Source: Impatiens glandulifera
Lineage: Eukaryota; Streptophyta; Magnoliopsida; Ericales; Balsaminaceae
DNA: 64,000 nucleotides
Direction: 5' to 3'
Assembly (NCBI RefSeq): GCF_907164915.1
Contig: NC_061868.1
Location: 44,763,689-44,827,688, forward strand
Shown here in pieces: positions 28,164 through 42,827 of this stretch (position 1 is its first letter; each line of letters starts with the position of its first letter). Position numbers and translations under genes: made by a program. The notes under the pieces were generated by a model that did no database searches, was not told the DNA's origin, and saw only the letters and a list, made by a program, of their open reading frames with translations.

Positions 28164-30475
28164 TTAATTAATATTAATTGAAGTGCCCCTGCTGACATCA
28201 ACATGATCAGTTGGTCGTGTCTTAGCTAGCTCACTTTCAACGACTAGTTGGTTTGAAGGTTCATTTGACTTATTAGTATTATTATTATTATTGTTATTGT
28301 ATTTGGTCTCCCCATAAAAGTAGGAAACAAATCCCCAAAGAGACAACACTAATGAAACACATTTCTCCGCCTGAAACTTCTCCTTGTAAGCCACCACTGC
28401 CAGCACCTCCGTCACCGGCAACAAAACCGCTATTAACACCGCCGACAACAACGATGATCCCGTGAATATCACTCCGATTACCCCCAAGAAGCCGCATTGC
28501 CATATCAATCCGTTGCAAACTAGAACAAAGTAGTACATTTTTTCTCCTAATTCGTATACCTTTGCTTCCCTTGGAATAGCCTGCCACGTCATCATATCCA
28601 TGCACATTTATATTCAATTAAATAAATTATTATTATTATTAATTAATCAATTCGTATTTGTAATTTATTTATTTAACATGGTATATATCATTTAGAGGTC
28701 CCTACTACCAAAAGTCTCTGATCCTCCTGTTTCCTCACACGGGAGGGGCAGGATGGATGATAAATAAACTTTATTTATTTATATAATTAAATAAAGTTTA
28801 ATTACCATCTTCTCCTCACTCACTATGAGAGAAAACGAATATCAAAAAAGACTTAAATAAAGTTTAATTACAACAGAGACCTTTTGGTAATAGAGGATCT
28901 CGCCTCGATTGGAATGGTTTACATGTCCATGCACTATGGCCCGCTAATATATATTTCAAAGGTTTATGTTAAATGATACTTGTATTTTTTGTTTTATATT
29001 TTTATCTACAAGATTTTTATTTTTTTATTTCTATGAAAAAATTGTTAGATTGGGGCTCAATTCACTATCATAGTCAAAATCATCTCAATTCACTAAATCG
29101 GTAGTACAAAATAATTTCATATTTTAATGATATTAGACTTTTGGGATAAAAATTGTTAAAAAATAATAAATATAATTATTTAATTGATCAAAATAAAATG
29201 GACCAATAGTTAAGTTTTGGATAAATATATCCAAATAATCCAATATATTAAACAAACTCCTAGATAATAAGTTAAAAGTTTTTATAACCTTTAAAACAAA
29301 ATCTTAATTTGTATAAATTTAACAATAAAAAACCTCAATTGATGAGGTTTAAAAGATGTCAGAAATTGAACTCCCTGTTAGGAGTTGTTTGACAATTTCG
29401 AATACAAATATGTTTTGAAACTATTTAACAGTTAATGATAATACTAAAACAGTTCAAATAACCCAAATATTATCCTGTCATTATAAATCTGGGCAGCCTA
29501 ATCAAAGATACTACATACCGACATAATCATATCAATATTTTTGGATTTTTATCCAAATTAACTATTATATGAAAACACCTTTCGATTTCATTTAAGATTT
29601 TTGTTTATAATTTTATATCAATGCTCATCAGTAACGACAGTCAACGATCAACAATTTTGACTATGGATAATAGGGCCCACTTAGTCTGATTAATTGGTGT
29701 GTGTTTTACTATGTGAGAGAGAAAGGAAGAAGAACTGATTAATTACCTGAATGTCGTTATTGATGATCATGCCGATAGTGCAAAAAAGGGTAGCGAAGAA
29801 GCAAATAACTAACTGCATCTCCAATACCAATGTATAAGTAACCGTTTTCTTCGCCTTCTTATAAGTTAGTTCAACCAACGGTAATATCAGTCCGTACAGA
29901 GCAGACGCGGCGATCGTCATAAAGAATCCCATATAATACTCCATTTTCGTCTCTCCCTTCGGCCGATCGCTACCGGTTCGCAGCGCCAACACTCCGGCTC
30001 CAACCGTCAGCAAAACCACCGCGTTCACGGAAAACGCGGTGAATTTCTGCCTGATAAGGAGAAACGCGAAGAACGCGGTGAATCCGAGCTGCGACGCTAT
30101 GATTAGGGAAGATGTGGAGACTGGGAGTTTGGCGACGCCGTAGGCGTATAGATAGTCGTCGGCGCCAGTGAGGATTCCGATGACGGTGGCGGCGAGGAAG
30201 ATGCGAGGAGTCATGAGGAAGAGCTTGGCGGTGGAAGCGGCGGTTTGGCGGCGGCGGCGGATGAAACTGATGAGGAGGGGGACGAAGATTATGGGCCAGC
30301 CGGCGGTTGCTAAGGAGGAGGAGAGCCAAACGCGTTTGCCGCCGCGAACGAAGTAGAGACGCGTGATCAATGGGCCGCCGCATGTGCCGATTGAGAGAAG
30401 GACGGCGTGTAGGATCAAGAGAAATCTCTTTGTTTTATTGTTCGTCATCGTTTCATCTTTTTGCTGCTCCTCCAT
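28164..30475 (-). CDS. Purine permease, PUP1/PUP3-like (copy C)
   Basis: Duplicate of copy B. Exon 1 is 30475-29747 (243 codons, from [10 protein letters not shown] to NNDIQ) and exon 2 is 28580-28164 ([17 protein letters not shown] to TSININ, stop). Total 381 aa; the intron is 1,166 bp, GT-AG, at the conserved site. An in-frame upstream ATG at 30,538 would add 21 residues ([10 protein letters not shown]...), but copy B starts at the position chosen here, so I prefer 30,475. Exon 2 has changes at positions conserved in A and B: WQCGFLG instead of [14 protein letters not shown] instead of AEKGVSL, and KVYELGE instead of KGYELGE. These could reduce or alter function. The Asn run has seven residues, against five in B. 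The upstream flank differs from copy B beyond about 30,600, so its promoter may have changed. Confidence 0.93.
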
Positions 30476-30639
30476 GACACTGATGATACTGTTACTCTCT
30501 CTCTCTCTCACTCTAGATCTTTGGATATGGAAATTCATGGTGCTGCAATGGGGGCTTTTGAAGATGGAGTTGCAGGGGATGCTTACGCAGGTGCCACTCT
30601 CAATAATACAAGCCCTGAGGCCCCCATCTCCTTAATATT

Positions 30640-31075
30640 ATATAATATATATCTATATATATAATATATATACTAAATGACCCATATTGCCTTTATTTGG
30701 TGAAATGACCAACCCCTAAACCTTGCAAAAATACACTTTAGACAAAAATACTGACGCAATTGCACCCTAATTTGTCGAGTGTATCGTCGAGTAACAAGCG
30801 TGTCGTCGCGACCACCATCGTGAGACTCCAATGAATTAGGGTTCCGTATTCGTCGAGTGTGTTGTCGCGTGACAAGCGTGCCGTCGCGAGACGCGAGTCA
30901 CGAGACTCCAACGAATTAGGATTTCGTCACGTCAAACGAACTGGAACGGGTTATTTTCGTTATAACACACAGAGAGGAATTGGTTATTTACTCAAATTTT
31001 ATTGGCAATGTTCATTTCTCAAATAAAAGCTCTATTAGGGTCATTTCATCAAATTTCCAGTCCATGAGGAGTGCC
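30640..31075. other. GC-enriched unclassified insertion upstream of PUP-C
   Basis: Begins in a TA-rich stretch and contains CGTCGAGTGT / GACAAGCGTG / CGTCGCGAG motifs. Two imperfect copies of a segment of roughly 100 bp lie between about 30,770 and 30,935. There is no counterpart upstream of PUP-B. I do not recognise the element; a non-autonomous transposon is likely. Confidence 0.4.
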
Positions 31076-32817
31076 CCCAACATGCTATACATAAATATTT
31101 TATATTATATTTATTCATAATTAAACAATTCCTAATAAATAACCATACTCAATAACATACAATTTATCCCTCCTAATCAAATAACCTTTAACTTTAAATT
31201 CATATAATTCCAAATATAATTTTTTCTTAATAGACAATAGGTCTATAATTTTGTAAGGCTAAAGGAGAACCGCATTCGTATTCTGTAAGCTTAGATTGAA
31301 ATTCATACTCTCACTAAATTGGTATAATTTCACTTTATAATAATTTGTCTTTATGTGAATCGTTTTTACATCATTCATATTTTATCATTCAATGTCAAAT
31401 TCAGAGAAAAAAAGAAAAAATAATATTTTATCTTTTTTAAGTTAAAATTGATAATCCTTCATTATTAGAGCCAATCGAACAAAATATAATAATTTCCGAT
31501 GAGAATCTATAAATTTTTTTCTAAATCTCAAGAGTTGAATTTGATTAAACTATCTTTGAACGAGATCATGTATTGCGTATTTTTATGTGGCAACATTCTA
31601 TAAATTATGGACTATTTAAAAAACGATGTAATATATTGTTTTGGTGTGTTTAAACAATTCTTATTTTTTAATATATTATGAATTATTAAAAAAAAAAATG
31701 TGTTATATTAATTTTGTAAAAATATATTTTAATCGGTGTAGATTTGAAATTCTTGCTCTAATACATCATATTTTTTTATTTATGTTTTTTTTATTGTTCA
31801 ATCTAATTAGATATTGTTTTCTTTTAGTACAAATTATGTTTTTAGATATTATTTAAGAAATAATTTATATTATCTTAGTCGTAATTAAACGTGTCATCAT
31901 CGTTGGACTATTATTTAATTTTTGTTAATATTACTGAAATTCACTTAATGATCATGTCTTTGGAAAGTTGTAAAAAAAATTGGATTGATCAACTAATATG
32001 TTAACCCAAATTATTTTATGGTGTACTATCTGATTGAAGAAAATCACTGACTTTAAATGACCGTAGTAGTTTAATGTGTATCATTCATAATGTTATTATT
32101 ACGATGTTTTATAGGATTTGTTTCGGAAAATCCGTATAATCGGTCGTGGAGTTAATCGTTTTTCTAGAGTACTTATGAGTTCGAAAATGAGTACCATTTT
32201 TCATCTCTTTGTCGTTTTCATGTGTTGAAACAATTTTTTTCATTTTTAATATAAAATTATAATTTTAAATTTTTTTACTTTAAACATTTTTTAAGATAAT
32301 TAAAGTGACAAAAGTGAAAGTTAATGAATCAAAGATTATAAACGACTTTGATTTTAAATTTTACTTTTGTGTTTCATAAATCTGAAAACAAACAAGTCTT
32401 AATTTAATAATTGGAAACAAATATCTCGTGATATATTTTAAATGATAATATATAATATATAAGATTTCAAACTTATCTTGACTTTAATTTTATAATATAT
32501 TATAAAATTAACTAGCATTTTTTATTTTAAAAAGAAAACATTATTATTATATTTGAACTTTTTGCTATCAACGCATATGTCCAAACTAGATAATATTAGT
32601 AAAATTGTAGCACTAACTAGTGTATGGATTAACATGACTTTTTTTAAAAGTGAAAATAACCATTAATATTAATGTTAATGGTAGTTAATTTGTTTCTTAA
32701 ATATTAAGTTTACCTGTTTATTAAGCCTATAAGTTGGTCTTTTAGTACTTTTGTTAATATTTTATATCAATTAGTTTCTCCAATAGTTATAATGAACTGA
32801 TTAGATTAGGATAGTTA
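31076..32817. other. AT-rich spacer of unit 2
   Basis: No gene supported. The part from about 31,830 corresponds to 11,650-13,160 of unit 1. About 32,100-32,260 resembles the LINE-tail sequence. Confidence 0.5.
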
Positions 32818-33681
32818 TGCTAGGTTTAATACAAGGTATAAGACTGTATATATAGTATTATTGTATATACAATAAATTATAATACTTATTTGATTAGTTA
32901 CAATTTATATATACATTGATATTTAAATATAAGTTATACCTTGAAAAAAGTATAATATAATACTTATTCAAACCAGTTAAAGAAGGTATTAAAATTTTAA
33001 TTTATTTTTAATATTTTTAATCTTATTTTTTTAATATTAACACTAATTTGTTTTATTATTTTTTCATTAAAGTTTAATTATTAAGCTTTTATTATTTTTA
33101 ATTTTAGTTTATATTATTTTTTTTTTAAATAAACTTATTTTATCAATTTTAATATTTAAAATTTAAAATAATTTTTAATTTTATTTGTTTTTACAAAAAA
33201 AGTTAACGTTTATTATTATTAATTACAATTTATTATTAATTCAATCATTTAAAAAATATATATTATTATTCATATTTTAAATAAAATTATGAAATAATAC
33301 TAAATATTTATTTTTATATATTATTATTAATTTAAAATTATAACGTAATTTTATTATTATTTATTTATTTGATATAATATTAGTAATATTTAAAGTAATT
33401 ATAATAAATTTTAAATAATATTAAAATATCAAAAAGGTTAGTTAAAAATAATATTAAAAATATAATTAACAAAGATAAAAAATTATTTTATTTATATGTT
33501 TAAATTTTATAATATCTACCTAACAAAAAAAATTATAAACCTATATAATCTATATATATATAATGATGCTTAATTTTTAAAGTGTCCGGATTGCCGGGTC
33601 GAGAGTTGTGGTTAATTTGGATACTTGGGTCGGATTGTGGGTTGACCCGTTTTTAAATTTAAAACGGTTAAAAATAAAATT

Positions 33682-33755
33682 AAAAATGCTAGAGGTATGT
33701 TTCGAACTTGCAACCTAACAAAACAAGTACAACTCTTTAACCAACTAGGCTACAA
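33682..33755 (-). ncRNA. tRNA-like pol III unit in each Helitron monomer (first example)
   Basis: On the - strand, TAGCCTAGTTGG (33,752-33,741) fits the A-box consensus TRGYNNANNNGG. GTTCGAAAC (33,707-33,699) fits the core of the B box. GCATTTTT (33,689-33,682) is a possible T-run terminator about ten bases after the B box. The spacing of about 33 nt between boxes is normal for a tRNA gene. The same block recurs in almost all monomers. It does not fold into a convincing cloverleaf by eye, so it is best read as a captured tRNA or SINE head; transcription is untested. Confidence 0.45.
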
Positions 33756-36700
33756 AGACTTTACATTTTAAATTCAACACAAAATTTGATAAACGCGGGA
33801 CGTTTTAATATTAATATAAGTTCAACTTTTTAACTAACTAATCTATATATATATAATGATGCTTAATTTTTAAAGTGTCCGGATTGCCGGGTCGAGAGCT
33901 GTGGTTAATTTGGATACTTGGGTCGGATTGTGGGTTGACCCGTTTTTAAATTTAAAACGGTTAAAAATAAAATTAAAAATGCTAGAGGTATGTTTCGAAC
34001 TTACAACCTAACAAAACAAGTACAACTCTTTAACCAACTAGGCTACAAAGACTTTATATTTTAAATTCAACACCAAATTTGATAAACGCGGGACGTTTTA
34101 ATATTAATATAAGTTCAACTTTTTAACTAACTAATCTATATATATATAATGATGCATAATTTTTAAAATGTCCGGATTGCCGGGTCGAGAGCTGTTGTTA
34201 ATTTGGATACTTGGGTCGGATTGTGGGTTGACCCGTTTTTAAATTTAAAACGGTTAAAAATAAAATTAAAAATGCTAGAGGTATGTTTCGAACTTGCAAC
34301 CTAACAAAACAAGTACAACTCTTTAACCAACTAGGCTACAAAGAATTTATATTTTAAATTCAACACCAAATTTGATAAACGCGGGACGTTTTAATATTAA
34401 TATGAGTTCAACTTTTTAACTAACTAATCTATATATATATAATGATGCTTAATTTTTAAAGTGTCCGGATTGCCGGGTCGAGAGCTGTGGTTAATTTGGA
34501 TACTTGGGTCGGATTGTGGGTTGACCCGTTTTTAAATTTAAAACGGTTAAAAATAAAATTAAAAATGCTAGAGGTATGTTTCGAACTTGCAACCTAACAA
34601 AACAAGTACAACTCTTTAACCAACTAGGCTACAAAGACTTTATATTTTAAATTCAACACCAAATTTGATAAACGCGGGACGTTTTAATATTAATATAAGT
34701 TCAACTTTTTAACTAACTAATCTATATATATATGATGATGCTTAATTTTTAAAGTGTCCGGATTGCCGGGTCGAGAGCTGTGGTTAATTTGGATACTTGG
34801 GTCGGATTGTGGGTTGACCCGTTTTTAAATTTAAAACGGTTAAAAATAAAATTAAAAATGCTAGAGGTATGTTTCGAACTTGCAACCTAACAAAACAAGT
34901 ACAACTCTTTAACCAACTAGGCTACAAAGACTTTACATTTTAAATTCAACACCAAATTTATAAACGTCTATATATATATAATGATGCTTAATTTTTAAAG
35001 TGTCCGGATTGCCGGGTCGAGAGCTGTGGTTAATTTGGATACTTGGGTCGGATTGTGGGTTGACCCGTTTTTAAATTTAAAACGGTTAAAAATAAAATTA
35101 AAAATGCTAGAGGTATGTTTCGAACTTACAACCTAACAAAACAAGTACAACTCTTTAACCAACTAGGCTACAAAGACTTTATATTTTAAATTCAACACCA
35201 AATTTGATAAACGCGGGACGTTTTAATATTAATATAAGTTCAACTTTTTAACTAACTAATCTATATATATATAATGATGCTTAATTTTTAAAATGTCCGG
35301 ATTGCCGGGTCGAGAGCTGTTGTTAATTTGGATACTTGGGTCGGATTGTGGGTTGACCCGTTTTTAAATTTAAAACGGTTAAAAATAAAATTAAAAATGC
35401 TAGAGGTATGTTTCGAACTTGCAACCTAACAAAACAAGTACAACTCTTTAACCAACTAGGCTACAAAGAATTTATATTTTAAATTCAACACCAAATTTGA
35501 TAAACGCGGGACGTTTTAATATTAATATGAGTTCAACTTTTTAACTAACTAATCTATATATATATATAATGATGCTTAATTTTTAAAGTGTCCGGATTGC
35601 CGGGTCGAGAGCTGTGGTTAATTTGGATACTTGGGTCGGATTGTGGGTTGACCCGTTTTTAAATTTAAAACGGTTAAAAATAAAATTAAAAATGCTAGAG
35701 GTATGTTTCGAACTTGCAACCTAACAAAACAAGTACAACTCTTTAACCAACTAGGCTACAAAGACTTTATATTTTAAATTCAACACCAAATTTGATAAAC
35801 GCGGGACGTTTTAATATTAATATAAGTTCAACTTTTTAACTAACTAATCTATATATATATGATGATGCTTAATTTTTAAAGTGTCCGGATTGCCGGGTCG
35901 AGAGCTGTGGTTAATTTGGATACTTGGGTCGGATTGTGGGTTGACCCGTTTTTAAATTTAAAACGGTTAAAAATAAAATTAAAATGCTAGAGGTATGTTT
36001 CGAACTTGCAACCTAACAAAACAAGTACAACTCTTTAACCAACTAGGCTACAAAGACTTTACATTTTAAATTCAACACCAAATTTATAAACGCGGGACGT
36101 TTTAATATTAATATAAGTTCAACTTTTTAACTAACTAATCTATATATATATAATGATGCTTAATTTTTAAAGTGTCCGGATTGCCGGGTCGAGAGTTGTG
36201 GTTAATTTGGATACTTGGGTCGGATTGTGGGTTGACCCGTTTTTAAATTTAAAACGGTTAAAAATAAAATTAAAAATGCTAGATGTATGTTTCGAACTTG
36301 CAACCTAACAAAACAAGTACAACTCTTTAACCAACTAGGCTACAAAGACTTTATATTTTAAATTCAACACCAAATTTGATAAACGCGGGACGTTTTAATA
36401 TTAATATAAGTTCAACTTTTTAACTAACTAATCTATATATATATAATGATGCTTAATTTTTAAAGTGTCCGGATTGCCGGGTCGAGAGCTGTGGTTAATT
36501 TGGATACTTGGGTCGGATTGTGGGTTGACCCGTTTTTAAATTTAAAACGGTTAAAAATAAAATTAAAAATGCTAGAGGTATGTTTCGAACTTGTAACCTA
36601 ACAAAACAAGTACAACTCTTTAACCAACTAGGCTACAAAGACTTTATATTTTAAATTCAACACCAAATTTGATAAACGCGGGACGTTTTAATATTAATAT

Positions 36701-39700
36701 AAGTTCAACTTTTTAACTAACTAATCTATATATATAATGATGCTTAATTTTTAAAGTGTCCGGATTGCCGGGTCGAGAGCTGTGGTTAATTTGGATACTT
36801 GGGTCGAATTGTGGGTTGACCCGTTTTTAAATTTAAAACGGTTAAAAATAAAATTAAAAATGCTAGAGGTATATTTCGAACTTGCAACCTAACAAAACAA
36901 GTACAACTCTTTAACCAACTAGGCTACAAAGACTTTACATTTTAAATTCAACACCAAATTTGATAAAGGCGGGACGTTTTAATATTAATATAAGTTCAAC
37001 TTTTTAAATAACTAATCTATATATATATAATGATGCTTAATTTTTAAAATGTCCGGATTGCCGGGTCGAGAGCTGTGGTTAATTTGGATACTTGGGTCGG
37101 ATTGTGGGTTGACCCGTTTTTAAATTTAAAACGGTTAAAAATAAAATTAAAAATGCTAGAGGTATGTTTCGAACTTACAACCTAACAAAACAAGTACAAC
37201 TCTTTAACCAACTAGGCTACAAAGACTTTATATTTTAAATTCAACACCAAATTTGATAAACGCGGGACGTTTTAATATTAATATAAGTTCAACTTTTTAA
37301 CTAACTAATCTATATATATATAATGATGCTTAATTTTTAAAATGTCCGGATTGCCGGGTCGAGAGCTGTTGTTAATTTGGATACTTGGGTCGGATTGTGG
37401 GTTGACCCGTTTTTAAATTTAAAACGGTTAAAAATAAAATTAAAAATGCTAGAGGTATGTTTCGAACTTGCAACCTAACAAAACAAGTACAACTCTTTAA
37501 CCAACTAGGCTACAAAGAATTTATATTTTAAATTCAACACCAAATTTGATAAACGCGGGACGTTTTAATATTAATATGAGTTCAACTTTTTAACTAACTA
37601 ATCTATATATATATAATGATGCTTAATTTTTAAAGTGTCCGGATTGCCGGGTCGAGAGCTGTGGTTAATTTGGATACTTGGGTCGGATTGTGGGTTGACC
37701 CGTTTTTAAATTTAAAACGGTTAAAAATAAAATTAAAAATGCTAGAGGTATGTTTCGAACTTGCAACCTAACAAAACAAGTACAACTCTTTAACCAACTA
37801 GGCTACAAAGACTTTATATTTTAAATTCAACACCAAATTTGATAAACGCGGGACGTTTTAATATTAATATAAGTTCAACTTTTTAACTAACTAATCTATA
37901 TATATATGATGATGCTTAATTTTTAAAGTGTCCGGATTGCCGGGTCGAGAGCTGTGGTTAATTTGGATACTTGGGTCGGATTGTGGGTTGACCCGTTTTT
38001 AAATTTAAAACGGTTAAAAATAAAATTAAAAATGCTAGAGGTATGTTTCGAACTTGCAACCTAACAAAACAAGTACAACTCTTTAACCAACTAGGCTACA
38101 AAGACTTTATATTTTAAATTCAACACATATATATATAATGATGCTTAATTTTTAAAGTGTCCGGATTGCCGGGTCCCGGGTCGAGAGATGTGGTTAATTT
38201 GGATACTTGGGTCGGATTGTGGGTTGACCCGCCTTTAAATTTAAAACGGTTAAAAATAAAATTAAAAATGCTAGAGGTATGTTTCGAACTTACAACCTAA
38301 CAAAACAAGTACAACTCTTTAACCAACTAGGCTACAAAGACTTTATATTTTAAATTCAACACCAAATTTGATAAACGCGGGACGTTTTAATATTAATATA
38401 AGTTCAACTTTTTAACTAACTAATCTATATATATATAATGATGCTTAATTTTTAAAATGTCCGGATTGCCGGGTCGAGAGCTGTTGTTAATTTGGATACT
38501 TGGGTCGGATTGTGGGTTGACCCGTTTTTAAATTTAAAACGGTTAAAAATAAAATTAAAAATGCTAGAGGTATGTTTCGAACTTGCAACCTAACAAAACA
38601 AGTACAACTCTTTAACCAACTAGGCTACAAAGAATTTATATTTTAAATTCAACACCAAATTTGATAAACGCGGGACGTTTTAATATTAATATGAGTTCAA
38701 CTTTTTAACTAACTAATCTATATATATATATAATGATGCTTAATTTTTAAAGTGTCCGGATTGCCGGGTCGAGAGCTGTGGTTAATTTGGATACTTGGGT
38801 CGGATTGTGGGTTGACCCGTTTTTAAATTTAAAACGGTTAAAAATAAAATTAAAAATGCTAGAGGTATGTTTCGAACTTGCAACCTAACAAAACAAGTAC
38901 AACTCTTTAACCAACTAGGCTACAAAGACTTTATATTTTAAATTCAACACCAAATTTGATAAACGCGGGACGTTTTAATATTAATATAAGTTCAACTTTT
39001 TAACTAACTAATCTATATATATGATGATGCTTAATTTTTAAAGTGTCCGGATTGCCGGGTCGAGAGCTGTGGTTAATTTGGATACTTGGGTCGGATTGTG
39101 GGTTGACCCGTTTTTAAATTTAAAACGGTTAAAAATAAAATTAAAAATGCTAGAGGTATGTTTCGAACTTGCAACCTAACAAAACAAGTACAACTCTTTA
39201 ACCAACTAGGCTACAAAGACTTTACATTTTAAATTCAACACCAAATTTATAAACGCGGGACGTTTTAATATTAATATAAGTTCAACTTTTTAACTAACTA
39301 ATCTATATATATATAATGATGCTTAATTTTTAAAGTGTCCGGATTGCCGGGTCGAGAGTTGTGGTTAATTTGGATACTTGGGTCGGATTGTGGGTTGACC
39401 CGTTTTTAAATTTAAAACGGTTAAAAATAAAATTAAAAATGCTAGATGTATGTTTCGAACTTGCAACCTAACAAAACAAGTACAACTCTTTAACCAACTA
39501 GGCTACAAAGACTTTATATTTTAAATTCAACACCAAATTTGATAAACGCGGGACGTTTTAATATTAATATAAGTTCAACTTTTTAACTAACTAATCTATA
39601 TATATATAATGATGCTTAATTTTTAAAGTGTCCGGATTGCCGGGTCGAGAGCTGTGGTTAATTTGGATACTTGGGTCGGATTGTGGGTTGACCCGTTTTT

Positions 39701-40896
39701 AAATTTAAAACGGTTAAAAATAAAATTAAAAATGCTAGAGGTATGTTTCGAACTTGTAACCTAACAAAACAAGTACAACTCTTTAACCAACTAGGCTACA
39801 AAGACTTTATATTTTAAATTCAACACCAAATTTGATAAACGCGGGACGTTTTAATATTAATATAAGTTCAACTTTTTAACTAACTAATCTATATATATAA
39901 TGATGCTTAATTTTTAAAGTGTCCGGATTGCCGGGTCGAGAGCTGTGGTTAATTTGGATACTTGGGTCGAATTGTGGGTTGACCCGTTTTTAAATTTAAA
40001 ACGGTTAAAAATAAAATTAAAAATGCTAGAGGTATATTTCGAACTTGCAACCTAACAAAACAAGTACAACTCTTTAACCAACTAGGCTACAAAGACTTTA
40101 CATTTTAAATTCAACACCAAATTTGATAAAGGCGGGACGTTTTAATATTAATATAAGTTCAACTTTTTAAATAACTAATCTATATATATATAATGATGCT
40201 TAATTTTTAAAATGTCCGGATTGCCGGGTCGAGAGCTGTGGTTAATTTGGATACTTGGGTCGGATTGTGGGTTGACCCGTTTTTAAATTTAAAACGGTTA
40301 AAAATAAAATTAAAAATGCTAGAGGTATGTTTCGAACTTGCAACCTAACAAAGCAAGTACAACTCTTTAACCAACTAGGCTACAAAGACTTTACATTTTA
40401 AATTCAACACCAAATTAGATAAACGCGGGACGTTTTAATATTAATATAAGTTCTACTTTTTAACTAACTAATCTATATATATATAATGATGCTTAATTTT
40501 TAAAGTGTCCGGATTGCCGGGTCGAGAGCTGTGGTTAATTTGGATACTTGGGTCGGATTGTGGGTTGACCCGTTTTTAAATTTAAAACGGGTAAAAATAA
40601 AATTAAAAATGCTAGAGGTATGTTTCGAACTTGCAACCTAACAAAACAAGTACAACTCTTTAACCAACTAGGCTACAAAGACTTTATATTTTAAATTCAA
40701 CACCAAATTTGATAAACGCGGGACGTTTTAATATTAATATAAGTTCAACTTTTTAATTAACTAATATATAATGATGTTGAGTAAATGGATAATTAGGTCG
40801 GATTGTGGGTTGACTCACCCATAAACTTAAAATTATTAAAAATAAAATAAAAAATGTTATCCGTAATTTTTTTTCACGGTTTTTATATTATTATTT

Positions 40897-40922
40897 GTGC
40901 AAATGCACGGGCTAAATGCTAG
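40897..40922 (+). mobile_element. Helitron 3' terminus 1
   Basis: GTGCA AA TGCAC hairpin, then GGGCTAAATG and CTAG. It is followed at once by TATATATAATGATG, the start of the next monomer, giving a tail-to-head junction. The 3' module from about 40,757 is itself a shortened, diverged monomer. Confidence 0.85.
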
Positions 40923-42801
40923 TATATATAATGATGCTTAATTTTTAAAGTGTTCGGATTGCCGGGTCGAGAGCTGTGGTTAATTTGGATACTTGGGTCG
41001 GATTGTGGGTTGACCCGTTTTTAAATTTAAAACGGTTAAAAATAAAATTAAAAATGCTAGAGGTATGTTTCTAACTTGCAACCTAACAAAACAAGTACAA
41101 CTCTTTAACCAACTAGGCTACAAAGACTTTACATTTTAAATTCAACACCAAATTTATAAACGCGGGACGTTTTAATATTAATATAAGTTCAACTTTTTAA
41201 CTAACTAATCTATATATATAATGATGCTTAATTTTTAAAGTGTCCGGATTGCCGGGTCGAGAGTTGTGGTTAATTTGGATACTTGGGTCGGATTGTGGGT
41301 TGACCCGTTTTTAAATTTAAAACGGTTAAAAATAAAATTAAAAATGCTAGATGTATGTTTCGAACTTGCAACCTAACAAAACAAGTACAACTCTTTAACC
41401 AACTAGGCTACAAAGACTTTATATTTTAAATTCAACACCAAATTTGATAAACGCGGGACGTTTTAATATTAATATAAGTTCAACTTTTTAACTAACTAAT
41501 CTATATATATATAATGATGCTTAATTTTTAAATTGTCCGGATTGCCGGGTCGAGAGCTGTGGTTAATTTGGATACTTGGGTCGGATTGTGGGTTGACCCG
41601 TTTTTAAATTTAAAACGGTTAAAAATAAAATTAAAAATGCTAGAGGTATGTTTCGAACTTGTAACCTAACAAAACAAGTACAACTCTTTAACCAACTAGG
41701 CTACAAAGACTTTGTGTTTTAAATTCAACACCAAATTTGATAAACGCGGGACGTTTTAATATTAATATAAGTTCAACTTTTTAACTAACTAATCTATATA
41801 TATAATGATGCTTAATTTTTAAAGTGTCCGGATTGCCGGGTCGAGAGCTGTGGTTAATTTGGATACTTGGGTCGAATTGTGGGTTGACCCGTTTTTAAAT
41901 TTAAAACGGTTAAAAATAAAATTAAAAATGCTAGAGGTATATTTCGAACTTGCAACCTAACAAAACAAGTACAACTCTTTAACCAACTAGGCTACAAAGA
42001 CTTTACATTTTAAATTCAACACCAAATTTGATAAAGGCGGGACGTTTTAATATTAATATAAGTTCAACTTTTTAAATAACTAATCTATATATATATAATG
42101 ATGCTTAATTTTTAAAATGTCCGGATTGCCGGGTCGAGAGCTGTGGTTAATTTGGATACTTGGGTCGGATTGTGGGTTGACCCGTTTTTAAATTTAAAAC
42201 GGTTAAAAATAAAATTAAAAATGCTAGAGGTATGTTTCGAACTTGCAACCTAACAAAGCAAGTACAACTCTTTAACCAACTAGGCTACAAAGACTTTACA
42301 TTTTAAATTCAACACCAAATTAGATAAACGCGGGACGTTTTAATATTAATATAAGTTCTACTTTTTAACTAACTAATCTATATATATATAATGATGCTTA
42401 ATTTTTAAAGTGTCCGGATTGCCGGGTCGAGAGCTGTGGTTAATTTGGATACTTGGGTCGGATTGTGGGTTGACCCGTTTTTAAATTTAAAACGGGTAAA
42501 AATAAAATTAAAAATGCTAGAGGTATGTTTCGAACTTGCAACCTAACAAAACAAGTACAACTCTTTAACCAACTAGGCTACAAAGACTTTATATTTTAAA
42601 TTCAACACCAAATTTGATAAACGCGGGACGTTTTAATATTAATATAAGTTCAACTTTTTAATTAACTAATATATAATGATGTTGAGTAAATGGATAATTA
42701 GGTCGGATTGTGGGTTGACTCACCCATAAACTTAAAATTATTAAAAATAAAATAAAAAATGTTATCCGTAATTTTTTTTCACGGTTTTTATATTATTATT
42801 T

Positions 42802-42827
42802 GTGCAAATGCACGGGCTAAATGCTAG
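42802..42827 (+). mobile_element. Helitron 3' terminus 2
   Basis: Same hairpin and CTAG end as at 40,922. The preceding five monomers plus terminus copy 39,314-40,922 at a spacing of 1,905 bp. Confidence 0.85.
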
